A DNA stretch of 46,592 nt from Pseudoalteromonas sp. FUC4 (GTDB lineage Bacteria; Pseudomonadota; Gammaproteobacteria; Enterobacterales; Alteromonadaceae), in contig NZ_SEUI01000007.1 in the NCBI RefSeq assembly GCF_008370255.1, forward strand, positions 76,280 through 122,871, read 5' to 3'. Numbering within the stretch: position 1 is the first letter of the stretch; each line of letters opens with the position of its first letter. Positions 17,888 through 27,161 of the stretch are shown here, one piece after another. The notes under the pieces are model-generated. The model had not been told where the DNA came from, ran no database searches, and worked only from the letters and a program-made list of their open reading frames with translations. The position numbers were made by a program, and so were the translations under genes.

Positions 17888-20140
17888 ATGGGTACGGATA
17901 GGTTAAAAAAGTTATTATCTCACCAGCAAGGCATTTTATCCAAAATTGCATTAGGGGTACCTTTAAGTGAGGTGCTTACTGAAATTTGTTTATCAATCGA
18001 GCAAATTATTGATGATGAATCTGCTAGGTGTTCCATCTTAACAGCTAAAGGCCAGCAGCTTTTTCATTGCGCAGCCCCCAATATTCACCCAGAGTACTGT
18101 AGTTTACTGAATGGAGTCTTTATAGGCCCAAAAGTGGGCTCATGTGGTACTGCAGCATTTTCGAAATCGCGCACAATTGTAGAAAATATCGAAACTTCAC
18201 CGCTGTGGGAGGACTTTAAAGATTTAGCGCTAAAGTTTGATCTTAAGTCATGTTGGTCAACGCCTATTTTTTCAACTCAAGCCGATTTATTAGGTACCTT
18301 TGCTATCTATCATGGCACTCCTAAATCACCATCAAAGCAAGATTTAGAGTTAATTGATTTTTTTGTACACTTTTCTAGTATCGCTCTTGAAAAAAGTAAC
18401 GGGTTTGATAAAGCAAAACAGCTTGTAGTGAATTTACAGCAAAGTAACGAAAAGTTTAAAGCCTTCACTAAGGTGATGCCCGATCTGATCCTTATTTTAA
18501 GTGAAGAAGGAATTTATACTGATGTGTATGGTACCTCTAATGAGTTACTGCTTGATTCAAGCAAGGACCTTATTGGTGAAAATGTTAAAGACCTACTTCC
18601 TCCAAAAGATGCACAAATGATAATGGACGTCATTAAAAAAACACTCACGACCAACGAGACGCAAATTTTTGAATATGAATTAGATGTACCTAAAGGGAGT
18701 ATAGTTTTTGAAGGCCGGGCAGCAGCATTAGATCATTATCATCCCAATAGTCCTACAAAAAGGCACGTAGTATGGATGGCCAGAGATATTTCAATAAAGA
18801 AAAAGGCCGAACAAGAAGTACATAAGCTCGCCTTTTACGACCCATTAACTAATCTTCCAAATAGAAGAATGCTTAGCGACAAATTAAGCACGTGTGTAGA
18901 GAGTATTAAACGTAATAAAAATATAGGGGCGTTATTATTTTTAGACCTAGATAATTTTAAGCGTATTAATGACTCACTTGGGCACAGTGCGGGTGATGAA
19001 GTACTTGTGGAATTATCAAAAAGGTTAAGCGCAATAATAAAAAGCTCAGATACATTGGCTAGAGCGGGTGGTGATGAATTTATTATTTTACTTAAACACA
19101 TAGGGCAAGATACAAAGCAAGCAACCAGAGAGTGCAAAGCCCTTGCCAAAGAGATTCAAAGAGCTTTTCATGATAAATTTGAAGTCGGCAACCTTGCATT
19201 TCAAGTAAGTTGTAGCATAGGTATCTGCCTAATTGATAGCATAAACGCACAGGCAGGCAATATATTAAAATTTGCAGACACGGCTATGTATCGTTCTAAA
19301 AATAAAGGGGGTAATAGCAGTAGTTTTTACGATCCGGCCTTGCAAACACTACTTGAAAAGCAAGCCGAGCTAGAAACCGATATAGTCAGGGCGATTGCAT
19401 CTGATGAATTTTGTGCTTACTTTCAGCCACAGGTAAATATGCATGGTGATGTTATTGGTGCTGAAGCACTCATTAGATGGAACCATCCTCAAAAGGGCTT
19501 AATAGCAGCAAACGAATTTATACCTATTGCAGAGCAATATGGGCTTATACAAAAGCTACAAAATATTGTTTTACATGATATATGTATTTTAATTAACGAA
19601 CTTAAAGCAGATAACATAATTGACGACTCGTTTAGTGTTTCAATTAATATTAGTCAAAGCCAATTTAACTCATCAAATTTAAAAGGCGAGCTGTTTAGCA
19701 CTATCAATAAATTTGATATTAGAGCACAGCAAATTAAGTTAGAAATAACCGAGTCAATGCTCTCAAGCGATGTAGATTATACAATTATGCAAATGAAAGA
19801 ACTCATTGCTGCTGGCTTTATATTTTCGATTGATGATTTTGGAACCGGGTACTCCTGCTTAGCTTACTTAAGTACGTTTCCTGTTAAAGAATTAAAAATA
19901 GATAAAAGCTTTATTGATAAAATTTTAGATAACACAGTTGGCTTTAATATTGCGCAAACAATTATCAGCTTAGGAAAAAGCCTAAACTTAGAGGTAGTTG
20001 CAGAGGGCGTAGAAACAATAGAACAATATGACTTACTTAAAAAAATGAATATTGACACCATGCAAGGATACTTAATTGCAAAGCCGATGGATAAAGAATG
20101 CTATTCAAAATGGCATAGCGCTAATACCAATGTGCGATAA
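17888..20140 (+). CDS. GAF-PAS-GGDEF-EAL c-di-GMP signalling protein
   Basis: A 750-residue soluble protein. A GAF domain (about 10-170; SARCSILTAKGQQLFH, GPKVGSCGTAAF) and a PAS domain (about 185-305) form the sensor. The diguanylate cyclase domain (about 310-480) has an intact GGDEF at 394-398. The phosphodiesterase domain (about 495-745) has EAL at 526-528, LEITES, DDFGTGYS and EGVET, all expected for activity. The inhibitory I-site upstream of GGDEF reads KSSD rather than RxxD, so product feedback may be lost. It may be bifunctional, or one domain may be regulatory. No transmembrane segment is seen. AAAGGA precedes ATG 17888. Confidence 0.94.
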   Translation: MGTDRLKKLLSHQQGILSKIALGVPLSEVLTEICLSIEQIIDDESARCSILTAKGQQLFHCAAPNIHPEYCSLLNGVFIGPKVGSCGTAAFSKSRTIVENIETSPLWEDFKDLALKFDLKSCWSTPIFSTQADLLGTFAIYHGTPKSPSKQDLELIDFFVHFSSIALEKSNGFDKAKQLVVNLQQSNEKFKAFTKVMPDLILILSEEGIYTDVYGTSNELLLDSSKDLIGENVKDLLPPKDAQMIMDVIKKTLTTNETQIFEYELDVPKGSIVFEGRAAALDHYHPNSPTKRHVVWMARDISIKKKAEQEVHKLAFYDPLTNLPNRRMLSDKLSTCVESIKRNKNIGALLFLDLDNFKRINDSLGHSAGDEVLVELSKRLSAIIKSSDTLARAGGDEFIILLKHIGQDTKQATRECKALAKEIQRAFHDKFEVGNLAFQVSCSIGICLIDSINAQAGNILKFADTAMYRSKNKGGNSSSFYDPALQTLLEKQAELETDIVRAIASDEFCAYFQPQVNMHGDVIGAEALIRWNHPQKGLIAANEFIPIAEQYGLIQKLQNIVLHDICILINELKADNIIDDSFSVSINISQSQFNSSNLKGELFSTINKFDIRAQQIKLEITESMLSSDVDYTIMQMKELIAAGFIFSIDDFGTGYSCLAYLSTFPVKELKIDKSFIDKILDNTVGFNIAQTIISLGKSLNLEVVAEGVETIEQYDLLKKMNIDTMQGYLIAKPMDKECYSKWHSANTNVR

Positions 20141-20347
20141 TACTTGAAGTTTACTATCTATTAGTTAGTGATAATCTAGCAAAATTTACGCATGTGCTAA
20201 GCCATTTTTGCTCTTTTAGCTGGTGAAATGTCATGGCCTATATGCTAAATAAGGAGTAAAGATTTTTTAGTTAAACAGTGCTAAGCTATGTCCGCTTAAA
20301 TATATTATTTAAAGCTTAATAAACTTATAACAATGAATGGAAGCTTT

Positions 20348-20809
20348 ATGCAGTTAGTCGATTTGAAACCGAATGATCCCGACGTGGTAAATGTATTTGA
20401 TGATATAGACCGACTTATAAACTCTTTATACCCTGTGGCTACCGCACAGTCTCTGGAGTTAAACGAATTAACCTTACCTAATGTGTACGCTATTGGTTTA
20501 AAAACTGAAGAAGGTATTATTGCCTGCGGTGCGATAGTAGAGAAATTTGATACTCAGCCTTATGGCGAAATAAGACGTTTATATGTAAAACCAAGTCATC
20601 GTGGTAAAGGGCTATCAAGACGTATTATGCAGATTTTATTGCATCAAGCTGGCGAAAAACAAATTCCGTTAATACGCTTAGAAACAGGCCCAAAACAAAT
20701 ACAATCAATCAATTTATATGAAAATTTAGGCTTTAAACGCTGTAGCAGTTTTGGATCATATGTAGATAATCCACAAAGTGTTTTTATGGAATTAGGGCTT
20801 AGTAAATAA
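20348..20809 (+). CDS. GNAT family N-acetyltransferase
   Basis: A protein of about 153 residues with the GNAT fold. The acetyl-CoA loop is visible in LYVKPSHRGKGLSRRIMQIL (R/Q-x-x-G-x-G/A) and motif B in NLYENLGFKRCSSFG. The substrate cannot be predicted. ATG 20348 is preferred because GGAAG lies just upstream; an ATG at 20333 would add five residues and has no ribosome-binding site. It appears monocistronic. Confidence 0.88.
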   Translation: MQLVDLKPNDPDVVNVFDDIDRLINSLYPVATAQSLELNELTLPNVYAIGLKTEEGIIACGAIVEKFDTQPYGEIRRLYVKPSHRGKGLSRRIMQILLHQAGEKQIPLIRLETGPKQIQSINLYENLGFKRCSSFGSYVDNPQSVFMELGLSK

Positions 20810-20901
20810 GTTCATTAACGCTGCGACATGTTAAAGCTTAATATGTCGTAAATACCTGCCTTCATTATTATCTTGTAATAAAAGTCATACTCAAACTAGT
20901 A

Positions 20902-20924
20902 ACTATAAAAGCAGCTTTTATAGT
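20902..20924. promoter_or_regulatory. 23-bp near-perfect palindrome upstream of the MYG1 gene
   Basis: ACTATAAAAGC and GCTTTTATAGT are exact inverted repeats around one central A. It lies 92 bp after the GNAT gene and 117 bp before the MYG1 gene. No T-run follows, so it fits a dimeric repressor site at least as well as a terminator. A shorter hairpin (CGACAT and ATGTCG arms) lies just after the GNAT gene at about 20823-20848. Confidence 0.5.
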
Positions 20925-21041
20925 GATGCAAAAATACTTCACTGTTTTTAACACCTGTCTTCGTATAAAATCTGCCTCGATAATTAGTGACTAACTTACA
21001 AAGCGAGAATTTTTATCTTTTCTAAAAGTAGCAATAAACAA

Positions 21042-21911
21042 ATGAGCGAAATAACAGTAGTAACCCACAATGGTAATTTTCATGCAGATGACGTTTTTAG
21101 TATTGCGGTACTTAAACATGTTTTGCCAACGTTTAAATTGGTACGCACACGCGATAAAGCGCTTATAGAAAGTGCCGACTACGTAATAGATGTAGGTGGG
21201 GAATACGACCCAGAAACGAATCGCTTTGATCATCATCAACGTGGTGGTGCAGGCGAGCGAGAAAATGGCATTCCTTTTTCATCATTTGGATTAGTGTGGA
21301 AGAAATACGGCTTAGCGCTGTGTGATGATAACCAAGCCGTTGCTGATAGAGTGGATTCAGGCTTAGTCTCAACTATTGACGCCATTGATTGTGGTCATGT
21401 TGAGGGTGTATCAAAAGGGATAAGCTTGAGCCAAACAATTTCAATGTTTAACCCTACATGGGAAGAAGAAAGTAACTTTGATACCTGCTTTGATGAAGCT
21501 GTTGAATTTGCAGCGCGTATGCTAACGCGTTTTATCGCTTCAGCTCACGGTAGTGTTAATGCAAAAGAGATTGTTGCTAAAGCAATTGAAAATGCAGAAG
21601 ATGCCCGAGTAATTGTGCTTGAAAAATACACACCGTGGAAAAAAACAGTGCATATTTTATCAAGTGAGGCGCTATACATGGTTTACCCATCGCATTCTGG
21701 GCAATGGATATTACAAACAGTACCCGTTGAGCCTGGCTCGTTTGAAGATAGAAAATCGCTGCCTAAAGCGTGGTCTGGTTTATCTGATCAAGCATTTGTA
21801 GATGAAACCGGTATTGATGACGCAGTGTTTTGCCATAATGGGTTATTTATAGCGGGCACTAAGTCGTTTGAAAGCACAATGAAACTTGCCACAATGGCGC
21901 TTAGCGAATAA
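21042..21911 (+). CDS. MYG1 family (UPF0160) DHH-like metal-dependent hydrolase
   Basis: A 289-residue protein of the MYG1 family. Eukaryotic MYG1 is a 3'-5' RNA exonuclease, and the bacterial proteins are presumed hydrolases. The metal-binding motifs are present: THNGNFHADDVFSIAVL at the N-terminus, YVIDVGGEYDP at about 47-57, and RFDHHQRGGAGER at about 61-73. The C-terminal HSGQWILQTVPVEPGSFEDRK segment is typical. The start is ATG 21042, without a strong ribosome-binding site. It ends just before a hairpin terminator and is followed by a ynfA-like gene. Confidence 0.9.
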   Translation: MSEITVVTHNGNFHADDVFSIAVLKHVLPTFKLVRTRDKALIESADYVIDVGGEYDPETNRFDHHQRGGAGERENGIPFSSFGLVWKKYGLALCDDNQAVADRVDSGLVSTIDAIDCGHVEGVSKGISLSQTISMFNPTWEEESNFDTCFDEAVEFAARMLTRFIASAHGSVNAKEIVAKAIENAEDARVIVLEKYTPWKKTVHILSSEALYMVYPSHSGQWILQTVPVEPGSFEDRKSLPKAWSGLSDQAFVDETGIDDAVFCHNGLFIAGTKSFESTMKLATMALSE

Positions 21912-21920
21912 CAACGCACT

Positions 21921-21956
21921 AAGCATAACAATTTATATAGATTGTTATGCTTGTTA
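21921..21956 (+). terminator. Hairpin terminator after the MYG1 gene
   Basis: AAGCATAACAAT (21921-21932) pairs perfectly with ATTGTTATGCTT (21941-21952) across an 8-nt loop, followed by GTTATTTTA. It lies 9 bp after the stop codon. Its right arm covers an ATG at 21947 that would otherwise extend the next gene, which argues against that start. Confidence 0.75.
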
Positions 21957-21973
21957 TTTTAGCGCGGAGCATT

Positions 21974-22306
21974 ATGTTTGAATTAAAAACAATCGCACTT
22001 TTTACTATTACAGCCTTAGCAGAAATAGTGGGTTGCTATTTGCCCTACCTTTGGCTTGAGCAAGATAAGAGCATTTTACTTTTAATTCCTGCGGCTTTAA
22101 GTTTGGCACTATTTGCATGGTTGCTCTCTTTACATCCTACTGCAGCCGGGCGGGTAAATGCAGCTTATGGCGGCGTATATATTTGCGTTGCGCTATTATG
22201 GTTATGGGTTGTTGATGGCGTAAAGCTTACTATGTGGGATATTATTGGTGGTTTAGTTGCACTGCTAGGTATGGCTATAATTATGTTCGCACCAAAAAGT
22301 GCATAG
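21974..22306 (+). CDS. YnfA family (UPF0060) small membrane protein
   Basis: A 110-residue inner-membrane protein with four transmembrane helices. Family motifs are visible: [13 protein letters not shown] near the start, [17 protein letters not shown] in the middle, and [19 protein letters not shown] at the end. YnfA proteins resemble small multidrug resistance transporters, and efflux activity has been reported for some members. ATG 21974 is preferred over 21947, because GGAG lies a few bases upstream and the result matches the family length of about 108. Confidence 0.9.
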   Translation: MFELKTIALFTITALAEIVGCYLPYLWLEQDKSILLLIPAALSLALFAWLLSLHPTAAGRVNAAYGGVYICVALLWLWVVDGVKLTMWDIIGGLVALLGMAIIMFAPKSA

Positions 22307-22850
22307 CTGGCTTATACTCAATTAATCGAATTCGCCTATCACTACTGCAATTTTCCACTTCCAATACCACAGGCAATACTTAACTACATATGCGCCAAGT
22401 AATAATTCAAGCTGGTGGATGTTATCCATCGCGTTTTTGACGTGCAGTTTTTATTCATGTTGCAGAATATATTGGTATTACTTGGTCACAACACGTTGGC
22501 TAGATAGCAGTAATTTGAGGCGTTGAGAATGCCTTACTCTAATCCATCAAAAGTAAATTCTATAAGCAAAGTAACTCAAGATGAATTTTATTGAATGAGG
22601 TAACTCATTTTTACTAATAAAATTTATAATGAGTCATTTAAAAACAGCCATTTTTATAACTTTTCTTATTTTTAATAATCATCAAAGTCCTATTCTATAT
22701 GCGCTAGCGAGCAATACGTGATTGGTCGTTTTATCAACATTAAAAATCACTCGTTACGAGTAAAAATACTTGTTGGACTTGAATCTCTATTTTTCTTTTA
22801 ATGCGCGGCACTAGCCGAGTCGGCATTAATTAAATAAAAGAGAAAGATAA
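22307..22850. other. 544-bp non-coding region before speA, with a decayed frame and a possible promoter
   Basis: No intact gene is seen. From ATG 22390 a frame runs to a stop at 22540-22542 and is broken by stops at 22438, 22501 and 22516. The pieces between stops read like real protein (VIIQAGGCYPSRF, VFIHVAEYIGITW), which suggests a decayed gene or a dispersed repeat of unknown family. Nearer speA, TTGGAC at 22773-22778 and TTTAAT at 22797-22802 with an 18-bp spacer could be a sigma-70 promoter. ACTCGTTACGAGT just upstream is a small palindrome. All of this is weak evidence. Confidence 0.4.
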
Positions 22851-24764
22851 ATGAAAGAAACAACATCACTAGAACAAGCTCGTACGAGCTACAATGTTCG
22901 TCATTGGAGCCAAGGTTTTTTTGGTATTAATGATCAAGGTGATGTGTATGTTGCGCCCAAGGCTCATGCCCCAGAGCAAACCATTGCACTAACAGATATC
23001 GCAAAGCAACTACAAGATAAAGGTTTAAGCTTACCTGCTTTAGTTCGTTTCCCGCAAATCTTACACCATCGTGTACACAGCTTATGCGGCGCATTTAATA
23101 CTGCGATTGAAAACTATGGTTACCCTAAAGACTACCTATTAGTTTACCCGATAAAAGTAAACCAACAACGTGAAGTGGTTGAAGAAATAGTAGCAAGCCA
23201 AGCACAAGTAGAAAAAAAGCAACTTGGTTTAGAAGCCGGCAGCAAGCCTGAATTACTAACGGTACTAGCACTGGCTGAAAAAACCAGCGCCGTTATTGTA
23301 TGTAACGGCTACAAAGATAAAGAGTACGTACGTTTAGCACTTATTGGTGAAAAGCTAGGTCATAAAGTGTATATCGTACTTGAAAAGCTTTCTGAGCTAG
23401 ACATGGTCCTTAGCCAAGCAAAAGAGCTTAACGTAAAACCACGCATTGGTATTCGTGTGCGTTTAGCGTCGCAAGGTAAAGGTAAGTGGCAAGCGAGTGG
23501 CGGCGAAAAATCAAAATTTGGTTTATCTGCATCGCAAGTTTTACATGTAGTTAATCGTTTAAAAGGCGCAAACCAGCTTGATTTATTGCAGCTAGTACAT
23601 TTTCACTTAGGGTCACAAATGGCGAACATTCGTGACGTACGTTTAGGTGTAAGCGAAGCTGCGCGTTTTTATTGTGAGCTACGTAAACTAGGCGCAGAAA
23701 TTGATTGCCTTGATGTAGGTGGCGGTTTGGCTGTTGATTACGACGGCACACGTAGCCAATCGCATAACTCTATGAATTACAGCTTAGCTGAATATGCAAA
23801 TAACATTGTGTACACCATTGGTGATACATGTAAGCAATATGAGCAACCAATGCCGACTATTATTTCTGAGTCGGGTCGTGCGCTTACGGCGCATCATGCA
23901 GTGCTTATTTCTAATGTTATTGGTACTGAAAGTTACACGCCAGAAGAATTAGTAGCGCCAGCGGCAGATGCACCTCTGTTATTAAAAAACATGTGGGCAT
24001 CGTTTGTACAGTTAACTGATTTAACGGATGACCGTGCTTTAATTGAGATTTATCACGACAGCCAAGGTGACTTAGCTGAAGCGCATAACCAATTTGCACT
24101 CGGGTTACTTGATTTATCACAACGTGCATGGGCTGAACAAATTAATATCCGTATTTGTTACGAACTTAACAAACACATGGATAATAAAAACCGTTTTCAT
24201 CGTCCTATTATTGACGAGTTAAACGTTCGTTTAGCCGATAAGTTTTTTGTAAATTTCTCTTTATTTCAATCGCTTCCAGATGCATGGGGCATTGATCAAG
24301 TGTTTCCGGTATTGCCATTAAGTGGCTTGACTGAAGCGCCAAAAAAACGTGCCGTATTACTTGATATAACCTGTGATTCAGATGGCGCACTTGAGCATTA
24401 TGTAGATGGACAAGGTATTGAAAGCACATTACCTGTACCAGAATTTAGTGCCGATAAACCTTATTTAATGGGCTTTTTCTTGGTGGGTGCTTATCAAGAA
24501 ATTTTAGGTGATATGCATAACTTGTTTGGCGATACGCACAGCGCAATTGTTAATATGGATGAGCAAGGCGTTGCAAGTATTACCGAGATAAACCAAGGTG
24601 ACACTGTGGCCGATATGATGCGCTACGTACATTTAGATGTTGAAAGTTTTCAGCAATCATACGAGCAGTTAGTAAGCACTAAAATTGAAAAACACGAACA
24701 GCAAAGCGTTTTAGACGAGTTGCAAAGCGGTCTTGATGGCTACACTTATTTAGAAGAGTTATAA
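22851..24764 (+). CDS. speA: Biosynthetic arginine decarboxylase
   Basis: SpeA is a PLP-dependent fold-III decarboxylase that turns arginine into agmatine, the first step of the agmatine route to putrescine. The 637-residue protein has the PLP lysine in [11 protein letters not shown] (K102). It also shows [11 protein letters not shown], the glycine-rich [14 protein letters not shown], and the C-terminal [15 protein letters not shown] with the active-site cysteine. Its length matches family members (about 630-660). AGAGAAAGATAA precedes the ATG. It ends 3 bp before speB, which acts on its product. Confidence 0.97.
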   Translation: MKETTSLEQARTSYNVRHWSQGFFGINDQGDVYVAPKAHAPEQTIALTDIAKQLQDKGLSLPALVRFPQILHHRVHSLCGAFNTAIENYGYPKDYLLVYPIKVNQQREVVEEIVASQAQVEKKQLGLEAGSKPELLTVLALAEKTSAVIVCNGYKDKEYVRLALIGEKLGHKVYIVLEKLSELDMVLSQAKELNVKPRIGIRVRLASQGKGKWQASGGEKSKFGLSASQVLHVVNRLKGANQLDLLQLVHFHLGSQMANIRDVRLGVSEAARFYCELRKLGAEIDCLDVGGGLAVDYDGTRSQSHNSMNYSLAEYANNIVYTIGDTCKQYEQPMPTIISESGRALTAHHAVLISNVIGTESYTPEELVAPAADAPLLLKNMWASFVQLTDLTDDRALIEIYHDSQGDLAEAHNQFALGLLDLSQRAWAEQINIRICYELNKHMDNKNRFHRPIIDELNVRLADKFFVNFSLFQSLPDAWGIDQVFPVLPLSGLTEAPKKRAVLLDITCDSDGALEHYVDGQGIESTLPVPEFSADKPYLMGFFLVGAYQEILGDMHNLFGDTHSAIVNMDEQGVASITEINQGDTVADMMRYVHLDVESFQQSYEQLVSTKIEKHEQQSVLDELQSGLDGYTYLEEL

Positions 24765-24767
24765 GCA

Positions 24768-25691
24768 ATGTCGACTTTGTTTGGTCACGCAGATCACTCA
24801 TTGTACTCAAATGGGATGACGTTTTTACGTCGTCCTATGGTGCAAAACATTAATGCAATTGATGCAGACGTAGTGGTTTTAGGCTTACCGTTTGATTTAG
24901 CGACATCGGGCCGCCCTGGTGCGCGCTTAGGCCCTGATGCGATTCGTCGTGCGTCGGTTCATTTAGCATGGGAAGACACTAAGTACCCGTGGACGTTCCC
25001 GTTGTTTGAGCGCTTAAAAGTGGCAGACGCAGGGGACTTTACTTACCCTGTTGGCGATCCTGAGTATTTTACTGCGCAACTAGAAATGGCTGCTGAGCAA
25101 ATACTTCGCCAAGGTAAAACGCTATTAGGCTTAGGAGGCGATCACTTTGTGACGCTTCCGCTATTACGCGCTCATGCAAAAACACATGGCAAAATGGCGT
25201 TAGTGCACTTTGATGCGCACACCGATACCTATAGCAATGGCTCGCGTTTTGATCACGGCACTATGTTTTATCATGCACCAATGGAAGGGTTAATTGATGT
25301 TGAGCACAGTATACAAATAGGTATTCGTACCGACTTTGATCAAAGCAAACATGAGTTTGCTGTGATTGATGCAATGCAAGCCAACGATTTACATGCAAAT
25401 GATATTGCAGCGCAAATACTTGAACGAGTAGGTGACCTACCTGTTTACTTAACGTTTGATATAGATTGTTTAGACCCTGCGTTTGCGCCTGGTACAGGCA
25501 CTCCTGTGTGCGGTGGTTTAACGTCAGATAAAGTACTTAAAGTACTGCGTGCGCTAAAAGGTATAAACATGGTAGGTATGGATGTGGTAGAAGTATCACC
25601 TTCGTATGACCAAAGCGAGCTTACCGCAATTGCCGCAGCAACCATTGCGAGCGAATTATTGCATTTGTGGACGCATAAAAATAAGTACTAA
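24768..25691 (+). CDS. speB: Agmatinase
   Basis: SpeB hydrolyses agmatine to putrescine and urea with two manganese ions. The 307-residue ureohydrolase has all metal-binding motifs: [11 protein letters not shown] (H126), [10 protein letters not shown] (D149, H151, D153) and [18 protein letters not shown]. The substrate-binding region [14 protein letters not shown] fits agmatinase. It starts 3 bp after speA and ends before a strong terminator, so speA-speB is a two-gene operon. Confidence 0.96.
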   Translation: MSTLFGHADHSLYSNGMTFLRRPMVQNINAIDADVVVLGLPFDLATSGRPGARLGPDAIRRASVHLAWEDTKYPWTFPLFERLKVADAGDFTYPVGDPEYFTAQLEMAAEQILRQGKTLLGLGGDHFVTLPLLRAHAKTHGKMALVHFDAHTDTYSNGSRFDHGTMFYHAPMEGLIDVEHSIQIGIRTDFDQSKHEFAVIDAMQANDLHANDIAAQILERVGDLPVYLTFDIDCLDPAFAPGTGTPVCGGLTSDKVLKVLRALKGINMVGMDVVEVSPSYDQSELTAIAAATIASELLHLWTHKNKY

Positions 25692-25711
25692 CTTTACAAA
25701 TTAAATACTAC

Positions 25712-25742
25712 AAAAAGGGTATGCGCTTGCATACCCTTTTTT
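25712..25742. terminator. Intrinsic terminator after speB
   Basis: AAAAAGGGTATGC (25712-25724) pairs perfectly with GCATACCCTTTTT (25729-25741) around GCTT. It has runs of A on the left and T on the right, so it can act in both directions, for speB and for the converging DoxX gene that ends at 25745. Confidence 0.95.
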
Positions 25743-25744
25743 AG

Positions 25745-26143
25745 TTAGAGGTATCGATTATTCAACTGCTTAATTTCTTTTAACCATATAGCGCTCAGCC
25801 CAATAAGAGGCAGGTTAGTAGTTACAGGGTTAAATGCTTCAATAAGTAATTGTGGCTGCATTACAACTACAGCGAGTAGAAGGCCAATTAACGCTAAAAT
25901 ATTTAAAATTACTAAGTATTTATTTTTATAAAATACAAATAAACACAATCCAAATATAATTTCGCCAACACCCGCTGAACGTGTAATTAAATCAGACACT
26001 TCTGCTGAAAAACCAGCACTGCCAGTCATTAATTTTTCAAGCGGTGCAATATGATAAAGCTTTGGAAAAAAGCCATGATATATCCAACTTAAACTTACTA
26101 TGTAGCGAGCAAGTTGAATATAACCGCGATTATTTCCTAGCAT
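25745..26143 (-). CDS. DoxX-like small membrane protein
   Basis: A protein of about 132 residues with four transmembrane segments and a DoxX-like layout (YIVSLSWIYHGFFPKL at the first helix, GVGEIIFGLCLFVF in the middle). Function is unknown. ATG 26143 is chosen; it overlaps the end of the M48 gene by 14 bp. A GTG at 26164 would add seven residues. It is the third gene of the DUF898-M48-DoxX run. Confidence 0.8.
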   Translation of the reverse strand: MLGNNRGYIQLARYIVSLSWIYHGFFPKLYHIAPLEKLMTGSAGFSAEVSDLITRSAGVGEIIFGLCLFVFYKNKYLVILNILALIGLLLAVVVMQPQLLIEAFNPVTTNLPLIGLSAIWLKEIKQLNNRYL

Positions 26144-27152
26144 TGTCAATACGCTCTTGTGCACTTGGGTGGCTAGATAAGTACTCTAAAAAGTCATTTA
26201 CTTTTTCGAGGTGCTCGTTTTCGCTGGTATGGCTTTCTTGTAGGGCTTCTATTGCATCAGCAAAGTCATTACTCGAATACCCAAGCGACTCTAATTGAGT
26301 GAGTGCAAAGGTATCTGCCTCGCGTTCCATATCTCGTGAAAACCCTTGCTGAGCAAACGATGCACCTGTACCTAACGCAACCTCTGCAACCCCTTCTAAA
26401 TCACCAAATACAACCGCTAAAACAATCGTACTTGCGGCTGATTGTGCTGTAATACGTACGCTATGCTGGTGGACTACATGGCCCATTTCGTGTAGCAATA
26501 CCGCTTTTAGTGCATTGGGTTTATCGGCAAGTAAATTTGCTAAATCATCTGTGACCACAATACGACCATGAGGTAGTGCAAACGCATTAGCACCAAAGCT
26601 GTCTGATTTATAAAACGATAATCTATAAACCGATTGATCAAGCGATAACGCATTAAGCATACTTGTAAAATGTGCTTGTACTTTAGTTTGCTGCTCTGCG
26701 GGCAGCTCAGTTGGGTCAAGCGCAATCTTTTTAATTAGTGTAAAACTTTGCTCACCCATTTGTTCTACAACATTACGTGGCAGGGTATCAACACTGTAAA
26801 CAGCAATGGTGGGTACGGCTTTATAAAGTACTAACCACATAAAAAGTGGTGTAAATATGACTGCGGCTAAAATTGCCCATTTACTTTTTTCAAGGCGTTC
26901 CATTACGTGATGGTTATTTGCTTTAAATGGCCATCTGTAATTTACATCAAGAGGGATAAAACGACTGCCATCTTCAAAGTTTAGTTCGTCGGCAAGTCCT
27001 GCCATCCCCGAACTTAAATTAAGACTTGAGATTGCGTGGCGAGCTATAACGTGTTCATCGTTAATAACGTCAATGTGTGTGTCGCTAATAGTTGCAACAC
27101 ACACTTGATAGTTACTCGATGCGATGGGAAAAAAATGTCCCTTTACATGCAT
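26130..27152 (-). CDS. M48 family membrane-anchored zinc metallopeptidase
   Basis: A 340-residue protein. Residues 1-85 form a small soluble N-terminal domain, a transmembrane helix spans about 91-112, and the M48 peptidase domain follows. The zinc motif HEMGH is at 221-225, and the third ligand is E278 in MEREADTF, as in HtpX/Ste24-like enzymes. The FGANAFALPHGRIVVTDDL stretch is typical. M48 enzymes often act in membrane or envelope protein quality control. It lies 9 bp after the DUF898 gene and is probably co-transcribed. Confidence 0.92.
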   Translation of the reverse strand: MHVKGHFFPIASSNYQVCVATISDTHIDVINDEHVIARHAISSLNLSSGMAGLADELNFEDGSRFIPLDVNYRWPFKANNHHVMERLEKSKWAILAAVIFTPLFMWLVLYKAVPTIAVYSVDTLPRNVVEQMGEQSFTLIKKIALDPTELPAEQQTKVQAHFTSMLNALSLDQSVYRLSFYKSDSFGANAFALPHGRIVVTDDLANLLADKPNALKAVLLHEMGHVVHQHSVRITAQSAASTIVLAVVFGDLEGVAEVALGTGASFAQQGFSRDMEREADTFALTQLESLGYSSNDFADAIEALQESHTSENEHLEKVNDFLEYLSSHPSAQERIDNARK

Positions 27153-27161
27153 GGTGAGCTC

